Shown here piece after piece: positions 1 through 4,857 of a stretch of DNA of 6,620 nucleotides. Both the position numbers and the translations under genes were made by a program. Under the pieces are notes generated by a model, which saw only the letters and a list, made by a program, of their open reading frames with translations, did not search any database and was not told where the DNA came from. Position 1 is the first letter of the stretch. Each line of letters opens with the position of its first letter. This stretch comes from Candidatus Dojkabacteria bacterium S2_J21 (lineage in GTDB: Bacteria > Patescibacteria > Dojkabacteria > SC72), in assembly GCA_019248085.1 (NCBI GenBank), contig JAEHHF010000019.1:1-6620 (forward strand). The letters are read 5' to 3'.

Positions 1-100
1 GGGTAAATTCTTCTAATGGTATCTTGTGCTGTTGTAGTGTTAAAAGTACTACTCCCCTAGCCTCTCCCACTGTTATCGCGGTTTTTGCATTGTTACAAAA
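1..100 (-). pseudogene. ruvC: RuvC internal fragment, minus strand, truncated at its 5' side, runs off left edge
   Basis: Read on the minus strand, from about base 100 down to base 1, the sequence translates as FCNN followed by [16 protein letters not shown] and then [11 protein letters not shown]. This matches the middle of RuvC, the Holliday-junction endonuclease; the E. coli counterpart contains KLGQARGVAIV followed by LPVFEYA. The ARG core and the P-x-x-E-[FY] spacing are typical of the family. The frame has no stop and would continue into the RuvC C-terminal half outside the window. The N-terminal third is missing: no IDPG motif can be found on this strand above base 100, and the position of the catalytic glutamate in the usual IE-x-x-F motif is not a Glu (the frame reads IISSPF). 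The piece starts internally, where the RuvA-like plus-strand frame begins, so I read it as a broken gene. The match is by eye over about 30 residues. Confidence 0.5.
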
Positions 101-173
101 GGGCGAAGAGATTATGAAGAAGAATAATGATATTGAAATAGAAACATTAATTAAAAAAGTACTCTCCGAGTAA
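3..173 (+). CDS. ruvA: Probable RuvA C-terminal tail (3' partial remnant); coding support only from about base 96
   Basis: The frame is open from the left edge to TAA at 171-173. Only its last 20-25 residues look coding: EEIMKKNND followed by [13 protein letters not shown]. This resembles the final helices of RuvA domain III, the mobile domain that contacts and stimulates RuvB (E. coli RuvA ends with SSETLIREALRAAL). The stop overlaps the ruvB start as TAATG, as expected for a coupled ruvA-ruvB pair. The earlier part of the frame (bases 3 to about 95) is rich in Cys, Ser and Thr and does not look like RuvA; it is probably the antisense shadow of the RuvC fragment on the other strand. The first in-frame ATG is at 114, leaving only 19 residues, too short to function alone. 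A short unrelated protein is an alternative. Confidence 0.4.
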   Translation, partial: VNSSNGILCCCSVKSTTPLASPTVIAVFALLQKGEEIMKKNNDIEIETLIKKVLSE

Positions 174-1204
174 TGATACAATCCAGTTCTCAACCTAAAA
201 AGAAACCAATCATAAAGAAAGATTCACTTAGAAAAGATGTTATAGATAATCTAGAGCAGGAGCAGAAGATTAGACCATCTAAGTTGGATGAAATGATTGG
301 TAGGACACAACAAAAGAAGACCCTGAAAATGATGATTGATTCAGCCAAGAAGAGGGACGAGGTAGTAGATCATATCCTCTTCTATGGCCCTCCCGGATTA
401 GGGAAGACTACATTTGCAATGGCTATAGCCAAGGAAATAGGAGGAAACATTAGAATTACATCTGGTCCTGCTATTGAAAGGCAAGGTGACTTAGCTGCAA
501 TTGTCACTGGTTTAAAGAAGAATGATATCCTTTTCATAGATGAAATCCATCGATTATCTAGGGTAGTTGAGGAAATTTTGTACCCAGCTATGGAAGATGG
601 TGTATTAGATATCGTAATGGGGAAAGGGCCTTCTGCTAAAACCATAAGATTGAGTCTTGAGCCATTCACATTAATAGGGGCTACAACACAGATAGGGAAG
701 ATAAGCTCACCAATGAGAGATAGGTTTGGATTGGTCCAGAGATTAGATTTCTTCTCAAGTGAAGATATGGTTTCCATTCTTAAACGTGCAGCAACACTTT
801 GGAAAATAGGGATAGAGGACGAGGCTCTAGTGAAGCTCTCCAACTGTTCTAGAGGCACTGCAAGAATAGGACTAAGAATACTCAAGAGAACGCGAGATTA
901 CATGGAAAACAGTGCTAGCACATCCATTAATATTGATGCTGTAAACCAAACAATGAAGCTTCTGGATATTGATGAATATGGGTTGGAGAATATTGATCGC
1001 TTGATATTAAAGACCATAGTTAATAACTTCAATGGCGGTCCTGTAGGTGCTTCTACATTAGCAGCGTCACTCTCAGAGGATGTTTCTACTATCGCAGATG
1101 TATATGAACCATACCTTATGAAATGTGGCTATCTGAAACGTACCTCCAGAGGTAGAGTAATTACCCAAAAAGGATTAAAATATTTGGAAGATTTAAATGG
1201 ATAG
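173..1204 (+). CDS. ruvB: Holliday junction branch migration ATPase RuvB
   Basis: RuvB is the hexameric AAA+ motor that, with RuvA, drives branch migration of Holliday junctions in the cytoplasm. The 343-residue product has the usual family length (about 330-350) and is complete. After a basic N-terminal tail comes [10 protein letters not shown] (35-43), then Walker A GPPGLGKT (72-79), the RITSGPAIE segment (94-102), Walker B with IDEIHR (122-127), [14 protein letters not shown] (129-142), the sensor-1 region GATT (169-172), the RDRFG arginine-finger segment (182-186) and the sensor-2 region GTAR (228-231). The C-terminal winged helix carries NGGPVG (287-292), DVYEPYL (309-315) and RTSRGRV (323-329). 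Two usually conserved spots differ: GATTQ instead of GATTR, and GTARI instead of GTPRI. The start overlaps the upstream stop (TAATG) and no Shine-Dalgarno is visible, so translation is probably coupled. The 3' end overlaps the next gene by 8 bp. Confidence 0.97.
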   Translation: MIQSSSQPKKKPIIKKDSLRKDVIDNLEQEQKIRPSKLDEMIGRTQQKKTLKMMIDSAKKRDEVVDHILFYGPPGLGKTTFAMAIAKEIGGNIRITSGPAIERQGDLAAIVTGLKKNDILFIDEIHRLSRVVEEILYPAMEDGVLDIVMGKGPSAKTIRLSLEPFTLIGATTQIGKISSPMRDRFGLVQRLDFFSSEDMVSILKRAATLWKIGIEDEALVKLSNCSRGTARIGLRILKRTRDYMENSASTSINIDAVNQTMKLLDIDEYGLENIDRLILKTIVNNFNGGPVGASTLAASLSEDVSTIADVYEPYLMKCGYLKRTSRGRVITQKGLKYLEDLNG

Positions 1205-2021
1205 AACAGATATAAACACAGATAGTGAAAAAAGGGGGAAGCTTCTGTTCTTGGCAGGAGTTATAACTCTGGCGATATTCTTGGCTAAGGTTTTACAAGG
1301 AGAGGCAGATCTTCCAACTTGGAGGATATTTCTAGATGGAGCTATATATTTCATAGTAGCTTTCGTAGGACTACTTTGGGCATTCAATTTCCAGATCAAG
1401 ATAAAATCCCTTCTTTACATTCTTCAATCAAGCCTCTTTGTCTTCTCCGAAGTTATATTCATTGAGATTTTTTTCTTCCAGAAATTTGATCGTCTTTACG
1501 AATCATTAATTCTTTTTGTACTACTGATCTTGGTATTCGTGGGTATATATGTTTCTTTTTTAATGGCCAACGTATTCAATGTAGATCTTTTTAAGAAACT
1601 CCCATTGTTACAAGTCGGGCGTACCTCTTCATATTTGATCTCGCTCTTGATGATATATTTCTTAACATTCAGCTTCCTGTCTAGTGGGTTCCCAATCTAT
1701 GTTGTACTACCATTAATTTTTGTGACATATTTTCTAGTTGCGTTAATACATTATGTGAACATGGGAATAGAGGAGGGGGAGTTATGGAGAAAAACCTTTC
1801 TAACAACGGCGATTACCTCAATCCTATTCTTGGGGGTATTCCTTACTGGAAGTACCCATGAGTTGACTGCGATAGCTCCTGCGCTAGGGTACTACTGCTC
1901 AGTAAGCATGGTTACCCAGGAGCAGATCTTTAGAAAGAATTCGGTAAGCTTTGTATTTTCTATGATATTGTTAGCCGTTATTTTCTTTAGTGTTGTTATT
2001 CTAAACATTCTTTCCAATTAA
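1197..2021 (+). CDS. Polytopic integral membrane protein, function unknown
   Basis: The 274-residue product is very hydrophobic, with about 8-9 predicted transmembrane segments near residues 16-34, 44-64, 70-94, 103-125, 145-162, 165-188, 201-217, perhaps 219-236, and 249-271. The short N-terminus is hydrophilic ([15 protein letters not shown]), with basic residues just before the first helix. Loops are short and I see no soluble domain, nucleotide-binding motif or conserved metal-binding motif. The one notable polar stretch, VNMGIEEGELWRK (187-199), sits between helices 6 and 7. The ATG overlaps the ruvB stop (ATGGATAG), and GGAAG lies about 10 nt upstream, so it is probably translated from the ruvB message. 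That coupling does not imply a DNA-repair role. I do not recognise the family; it could be one of the uncharacterised Patescibacteria membrane families. No terminator follows. Confidence 0.85.
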   Translation: MDRTDINTDSEKRGKLLFLAGVITLAIFLAKVLQGEADLPTWRIFLDGAIYFIVAFVGLLWAFNFQIKIKSLLYILQSSLFVFSEVIFIEIFFFQKFDRLYESLILFVLLILVFVGIYVSFLMANVFNVDLFKKLPLLQVGRTSSYLISLLMIYFLTFSFLSSGFPIYVVLPLIFVTYFLVALIHYVNMGIEEGELWRKTFLTTAITSILFLGVFLTGSTHELTAIAPALGYYCSVSMVTQEQIFRKNSVSFVFSMILLAVIFFSVVILNILSN

Positions 2022-2056
2022 TAGTGCGCGGTATAAGCGAGAGTAGGGGGAAGGGG

Positions 2057-2107
2057 CCCATAGTTGCACAAAGCCTATAGTTTCACTCAGCCTATAGTTA
2101 ACACTGT
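2057..2107. repeat. Three degenerate 17-bp tandem repeats (iteron-like)
   Basis: Three head-to-tail units start at 2057, 2074 and 2091. The units read CCCATAGTTGCACAAAG, CCTATAGTTTCACTCAG and CCTATAGTTAACACTGT. Units 1 and 2 agree at 13 of 17 positions. Units 2 and 3 share their first nine bases exactly and then a CACT shifted by one base. The last unit runs directly into the DnaA-type box at 2105-2113. The unit length fits protein-binding iterons, though three copies is few. Confidence 0.6.
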
Positions 2108-2113
2108 GGATAA
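2105..2113 (-). promoter_or_regulatory. DnaA box (perfect TTATCCACA on minus strand)
   Basis: The plus strand reads TGTGGATAA, the exact complement of the high-affinity DnaA box TTATCCACA. It overlaps the end of the third 17-bp repeat and lies in an imperfect palindrome, GTTA-a-CAC-t-GTG-ga-TAAC (2098-2114). The match is exact; DnaA binding is inferred. Confidence 0.55.
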
Positions 2114-2264
2114 CTGATTGCTAATCATTTCCCACGAATAAAAAGTATATGTCAGTAGAGTATAGGTTTGTAGAATTCTTAGATATTCAAAGTTTATATC
2201 TTTCTAGTGGGAGGGGTTCTACTCCAGTGATATATATGTTACAATAGACAAATCAGTAACCGAG

Positions 2265-2270
2265 TATAAT
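2265..2270 (+). promoter_or_regulatory. Possible -10 element (TATAAT) upstream of the recombinase gene
   Basis: A perfect TATAAT occurs in the gene-free region in the sense direction of the recombinase gene. The -35 side is poor: TAGACA at 2245-2250 leaves a spacer of only 14 bp, and TTACAA at 2239-2244 leaves 20 bp. If used, it would give a leader of about 200 nt. Such hexamers are common in AT-rich spacers, so this is weak. Confidence 0.25.
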
Positions 2271-2288
2271 CGCCCTTATACGCTGTCC

Positions 2289-2297
2289 TGTGCATAA
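2289..2297 (-). promoter_or_regulatory. Second DnaA box (TTATGCACA on minus strand)
   Basis: The plus strand reads TGTGCATAA, the complement of TTATGCACA, which fits the consensus TTATNCACA. It has the same orientation as the box at 2105 and lies 184 bp away. Two exact consensus matches in a 460-bp spacer are unlikely by chance (roughly 0.01 expected with equal base frequencies, somewhat more in AT-rich DNA). Confidence 0.45.
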
Positions 2298-2427
2298 GAA
2301 ATGAGAAAAGTCCTCTTGTGTAGCTCTTTCTGTTAGTTCCTTTAATTCTCCCAATACCATATTTATTCTTCTTTTATGCTTCCTTACTCATTCTGTATTG
2401 TTCTTACATAATTTCTTAAAATCAAAA

Positions 2428-2448
2428 AATTAGACCCCTACTCTAATT
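2428..2448. promoter_or_regulatory. Perfect 7-bp inverted repeat before the recombinase gene
   Basis: The arms AATTAGA and TCTAATT flank the 7-base spacer CCCCTAC, ending 33 bp before the recombinase start codon. The position and two-fold symmetry fit an operator or a small leader hairpin. It is not a terminator, since the stem is AT-rich. The function is not established. Confidence 0.35.
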
Positions 2449-2481
2449 GGTTAAAAATTATTTTTGTAGTAACATAAACAT

Positions 2482-3819
2482 ATGAAAGACAAAGTATTCC
2501 CTAAGCTACCCGATCAAGATGACTTCTTGATGGATCTACAGAACAGTAATTACAGTTCTCTTACCATTCATACATATGCCAGAGATCTTTGTATATTTGC
2601 TCTCTTTCTTAAGTTTCGTGGAGTTGATTTCAAGGATGTATCTAAGAAAGACATTTCCATGTACAAGGGATACCTAAAAGCGGGTGAACATTTGAAGGAT
2701 TTGGATAGAATTAGGAAAGAATTCGTCAAGAATGCCGGTATCAAGGCGATATCTGGGGAGAAGGCCGCTAGCGACGATTTAAGCAACGATACTGACATGG
2801 GTGCCATAGGAACACCTTCAAAGGCTCCTGTGTTTGAGGTTAGTTTCCTGGAGAGCTTGTACAACCGTGTGTATGGGTCTCTTGGAATCTTCGAAAGACC
2901 TATGAATACTAACGCAAGAAAAAAATCTGGTTTAGATGTTAACAGTGTAAATCGTATGTTGTCATCTTTAAGATCATATTTAAAATTTAGGGTTAAATGG
3001 GATTTAGAAATTCCTTTGCCTGCGGATGCGGTTGATATGATGAAAGGAGAAAAACGTATAAAGAAGGTTGCATCATTAAAGGATCTAACTGCATTGATTG
3101 AGTCTCCATTGGAATTTGAGTCTGATGAAAGAGTCGCCATAAGGAATAGATGTATGTTGGAGATGTTGTTTGCTAGTGGTATGCGTATATCCGAATTGAT
3201 CAGTCTAGATCTGGATAATATTAATGTTGAGGGTAAGATGTATATCGTTGGTAAGGGTAAGAAAGAAAGATCTGTATATTTAACACAAAGAAGTTTGGAT
3301 TGGTTGAATAAGTATTTGAGTGTAAGGCTTAAGTATGCGTTTACGAATAAGGAGACGGAGGATCAGCCTGGGGTTTTGGATAAGTTGATGGCTGATGTGA
3401 ATACCGACCGTGAAACATCTGGTGATGAGTTGAATTTGGAGATGTTTGATAAGGGGAATAGGAAATATATTTCTTTGGTTGAGAGTTACAGGCAGACTGG
3501 GTTCCTAAATAAGTTTGACTCCCCTGCCCTGTTCATTCCTTTTTCTGGTGGAAGATATGGAAAAGAGAATATGAGAATATCTACAAACTATTTTCAAGAG
3601 AAGATTGCTGAATACAGGCGTAAGCTTGGTATACAGATTCCTACTTCTGCACATAGTTTAAGGCATGGTTTTGCTACTTACTTGGCTGAACAAGGTGCGA
3701 GTCCTGTGGCTTTGCAAGCTTTACTTGGTCACGAGAGTTTGAATACTACTACTCGATATGTACATGCTAGTGAGAAGTTTGCAGAAGAAACTGTTAAGAA
3801 GAATCATCCGTTGAAATAG
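2482..3819 (+). CDS. Tyrosine recombinase, XerC/XerD-like, with two long insertions
   Basis: Site-specific recombinase of the Xer/phage-integrase family, which cuts and rejoins DNA through a tyrosine nucleophile; Xer enzymes resolve chromosome dimers at dif, and related enzymes move elements. All catalytic residues are present: R235 (ASGMRISEL), K258 in the beta-hairpin (VGKGKKER), H391 and R394 (HSLRHGFAT), H417 (LLGHESL) and Y426 (TTTRYVHAS). The N-terminal SAM-like core-binding domain is recognisable (residues about 12-67 and 150-180). At 445 residues it is about 145 longer than XerC/D. The excess lies in two places: residues about 68-149 inside the DNA-binding domain, and about 284-347 between the catalytic Lys and the HxxR motif. 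The second insertion is rich in G-ending codons (TTG, GAG, AAG). No Shine-Dalgarno is visible before the ATG. The last 159 nt recur downstream at 4650-4808. It could be the housekeeping Xer or the integrase of an element; the sequence does not decide. Confidence 0.92.
   Translation: MKDKVFPKLPDQDDFLMDLQNSNYSSLTIHTYARDLCIFALFLKFRGVDFKDVSKKDISMYKGYLKAGEHLKDLDRIRKEFVKNAGIKAISGEKAASDDLSNDTDMGAIGTPSKAPVFEVSFLESLYNRVYGSLGIFERPMNTNARKKSGLDVNSVNRMLSSLRSYLKFRVKWDLEIPLPADAVDMMKGEKRIKKVASLKDLTALIESPLEFESDERVAIRNRCMLEMLFASGMRISELISLDLDNINVEGKMYIVGKGKKERSVYLTQRSLDWLNKYLSVRLKYAFTNKETEDQPGVLDKLMADVNTDRETSGDELNLEMFDKGNRKYISLVESYRQTGFLNKFDSPALFIPFSGGRYGKENMRISTNYFQEKIAEYRRKLGIQIPTSAHSLRHGFATYLAEQGASPVALQALLGHESLNTTTRYVHASEKFAEETVKKNHPLK
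3661..3819 (+). repeat. Direct repeat, copy 1: 3' end of the intact recombinase gene
   Basis: This 159-nt segment, from the Arg codon of HxxR to the stop, recurs at 4650-4808. My hand alignment gives 18 nucleotide differences (about 89% identity) with no gaps. Homology ends at the stop codon on one side and 2 bp before the Arg codon on the other. The copies lie 989 bp apart, start to start. Confidence 0.9.
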
Positions 3820-3845
3820 ACGAAAGTCAGATTGTATTTTTAATG

Positions 3846-3858
3846 TGTAAGTGTTACA
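3846..3858. promoter_or_regulatory. Short palindrome in the leader of the 225-residue gene
   Basis: TGTAA and TTACA are separated by GTG, giving a 13-bp hyphenated palindrome. It lies inside a wider inverted pair, CGAAAG (3821-3826) and CTTTCG (3880-3885), which ends 7 bp before the ATG at 3893. The leader could fold or bind a dimeric regulator. The stems are short and AT-rich, so it is no convincing terminator for the recombinase gene. Confidence 0.25.
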
Positions 3859-3892
3859 TTTATTAAAGATAAATTTTTTCTTTCGATTCACA

Positions 3893-4570
3893 ATGAGTGA
3901 TGATAATCAACAAAGAGAACCTTTTTATACTGAAACAGGCAAGATTTCTGATATTGGAAATGCCCAGGATTTAGCACGAACAGAAGCGAATCTGGGAAGA
4001 AATGCTGCGTTAATTCAGGAAAAGAGAATGGCTACTGAGCATGAGAATGGAGGATTGACGGAAGAGGAGGTTTTTAATGAGGAGAGGTGTACTTATTTAC
4101 TTGAGAAATATCCGGAAGCTTTTGTTGGCTGTGTGAATGAAGAGGGAAAAAGAGAAGTGAAGCTTTCATCATATTGTGATACGGCTGGGGAAGAAGTAGG
4201 GAGAAGAATTAAAGGCGCAGAAGAGTCATGTGTTAGAACTACATATTTTAATCCTATCGATCTTCAACCTGTACGAAATCTTCTTTCACAAAGAGAGACG
4301 CTTTTCTCACGTTTCGGCACCATGGCCAAGGAGATTTTTCTACCAACTATTGCAAAATCTCAGTATCAAGATGTTCTTTGGAAAATGATGATGCAACCAG
4401 ATGCGATTACTTTTTCTAGGAGGGGTATAGAAGTTGTATACCCAATAGCAAAGCGGATTTTCTCACTTAAAAATCTCGATGAAAATGAGCTTTCACTGTT
4501 TGAAAAAATCTGTGAGTACAGAAATGATCAGCAAAAATTGAACAAGACCGAATTCAAAGCAGAAGTATAA
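3893..4570 (+). CDS. Hypothetical soluble protein of 225 residues between the two recombinase tails
   Basis: I do not recognise this protein. It starts MSDDNQQREPFYTETGK, is highly charged, and has no signal peptide or membrane segment. Visible features are an acidic N-terminal half with likely helices (DLARTEANLGRNAALIQEKR and GLTEEEVFNEERCTYLLEKY), three cysteines (in the stretches ERCTY, VGCVN and SSYCD) and a basic-acidic helical C-terminus ending KTEFKAEV. There is no zinc-finger spacing or nuclease motif I can name. I chose the ATG at 3893; a GTG at 3851 would add MLHLLKINFFFRFT, a hydrophobic stretch encoded by AT-rich leader DNA that is probably not translated. No clear Shine-Dalgarno is seen. 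It lies 73 bp after the recombinase stop with no terminator between, so the two may be co-transcribed, ending at the hairpin at 4814. Its position between direct repeats makes it the candidate cargo of an inserted unit. Confidence 0.75.
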   Translation: MSDDNQQREPFYTETGKISDIGNAQDLARTEANLGRNAALIQEKRMATEHENGGLTEEEVFNEERCTYLLEKYPEAFVGCVNEEGKREVKLSSYCDTAGEEVGRRIKGAEESCVRTTYFNPIDLQPVRNLLSQRETLFSRFGTMAKEIFLPTIAKSQYQDVLWKMMMQPDAITFSRRGIEVVYPIAKRIFSLKNLDENELSLFEKICEYRNDQQKLNKTEFKAEV

Positions 4571-4627
4571 ACCTTGCTTAACTTAGAGAAGTTTTGTAGC
4601 GTTCATTAAATGGGTTTGATAATCTTT

Positions 4628-4643
4628 ACTCAACTACTCAACT
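4628..4643. repeat. 8-bp perfect tandem duplication next to the repeat junction
   Basis: ACTCAACT occurs twice in a row, ending 4 bp before the point where homology to the recombinase tail begins (about 4648). A slippage product is the simplest reading. Its place right at the junction makes it a possible trace of the joining event. Confidence 0.5.
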
Positions 4644-4649
4644 CTCGTA

Positions 4650-4808
4650 AGGCATGGTTTTGCTACATATATGGCCGAGGATGGTGCTAGTCCTGTTGCT
4701 TTGCAAGCATTACTTGGTCACGAGAGTTTAAATACTACTACTAGGTATGTACATGCTAGTGAGAAGTTTGCGGAAGAAACGGTAAGGAAGAATCATCCGT
4801 TGAAATAA
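4650..4808 (+). pseudogene. Headless second copy of the tyrosine recombinase 3' end (52 codons plus stop); direct repeat copy 2
   Basis: The frame carries RHGFATYMAEDGASP, ALLGHESL, TTTRYVHASEKF and a final NHPLK before TAA: the last 52 residues of the upstream recombinase with three changes (L to M, Q to D, K to R). It keeps the catalytic Arg, the LGH histidine and the tyrosine nucleophile but lacks everything before the Arg, including the His of HxxR (TLVR replaces HSLR). The frame is open back only to a stop at 4620-4622. The only in-frame ATG is the M of YMAED (4671), which would give a 46-residue product of no obvious use. Twelve sense codons differ synonymously and three change the residue, with no frameshift, so this DNA diverged under selection as part of a full-length recombinase and lost its head recently, or is still used through recombination. 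A terminator lies 5 bp after the stop. Confidence 0.88.
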
Positions 4809-4813
4809 ATAAA

Positions 4814-4835
4814 AAGACCCTCGTGCGAGGGTCTT
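4814..4835 (-). terminator. Strong bidirectional Rho-independent terminator
   Basis: AAGACCCTCG and CGAGGGTCTT form a perfect 10-bp stem around TG (a GTGC loop if the closing pair opens). On the minus strand the stem is followed by a T-rich run (the stem's TT continues as TTTATTTATTT), fitting the end of the minus-strand operon whose last stop is at 4858-4860. On the plus strand TAATAATTCTTTTT follows, so it can also end transcripts from the recombinase side. A second perfect palindrome, TTCTTTT-T-AAAAGAA (4841-4855), lies between it and the minus-strand stop. Confidence 0.88.
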
Positions 4836-4857
4836 AATAATTCTTTTTAAAAGAAGG

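Larger units (their letters stand above)
2022..2481. other. 460-bp gene-free region, candidate origin or regulatory region
   Basis: No convincing gene lies here on either strand. The left part has a G-rich patch (2043-2056) followed by three 17-bp tandem repeats and a perfect DnaA-type box; a second box lies 184 bp further on. Short palindromes occur at 2181-2201 (AGATAT, 9-nt spacer, ATATCT) and 2428-2448. From about 2315 to 2420 the plus strand is strongly pyrimidine-rich, and 2400-2480 is very AT-rich. The mix of DnaA boxes, short direct repeats, a GC-rich patch and an AT-rich flank is what a bacterial oriC or plasmid-type origin looks like. However, dnaA and dnaN are not adjacent, and the genes on both sides read in the same direction. 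A DnaA-controlled promoter for the recombinase gene is the alternative. Confidence 0.5.

Noticed and set aside
382..885. Long minus-strand open frame opposite ruvB
   Set aside because: It is the antisense shadow of a clearly conserved ruvB and its translation matches no family.
2253..2360. 35-residue minus-strand frame (MVLGELKELTERATQED...) in the spacer
   Set aside because: It looks somewhat protein-like, but it is short, has no recognisable family, and its span includes the second DnaA box. Chance is likely.
2568..3140. Minus-strand open frame opposite the recombinase gene
   Set aside because: Antisense shadow of the recombinase; Ser- and Leu-rich with no recognisable domain.
3851..3892. 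Upstream GTG start for the 225-residue gene
   Set aside because: The added residues are hydrophobic and encoded by AT-rich leader DNA containing palindromes; the ATG at 3893 starts the charged, coding-like part.
3821..3892. dif-like recombination site after the recombinase gene
   Set aside because: The palindrome has only a 3-bp centre, while dif sites have 11-bp arms around 6-8 bp; no credible dif was found.
4580..4593. AACTT-AGAG-AAGTT hairpin followed by T's, as terminator of the 225-residue gene
   Set aside because: A 5-bp AT-rich stem with a short T-run is too weak; the 4814 hairpin is far better.
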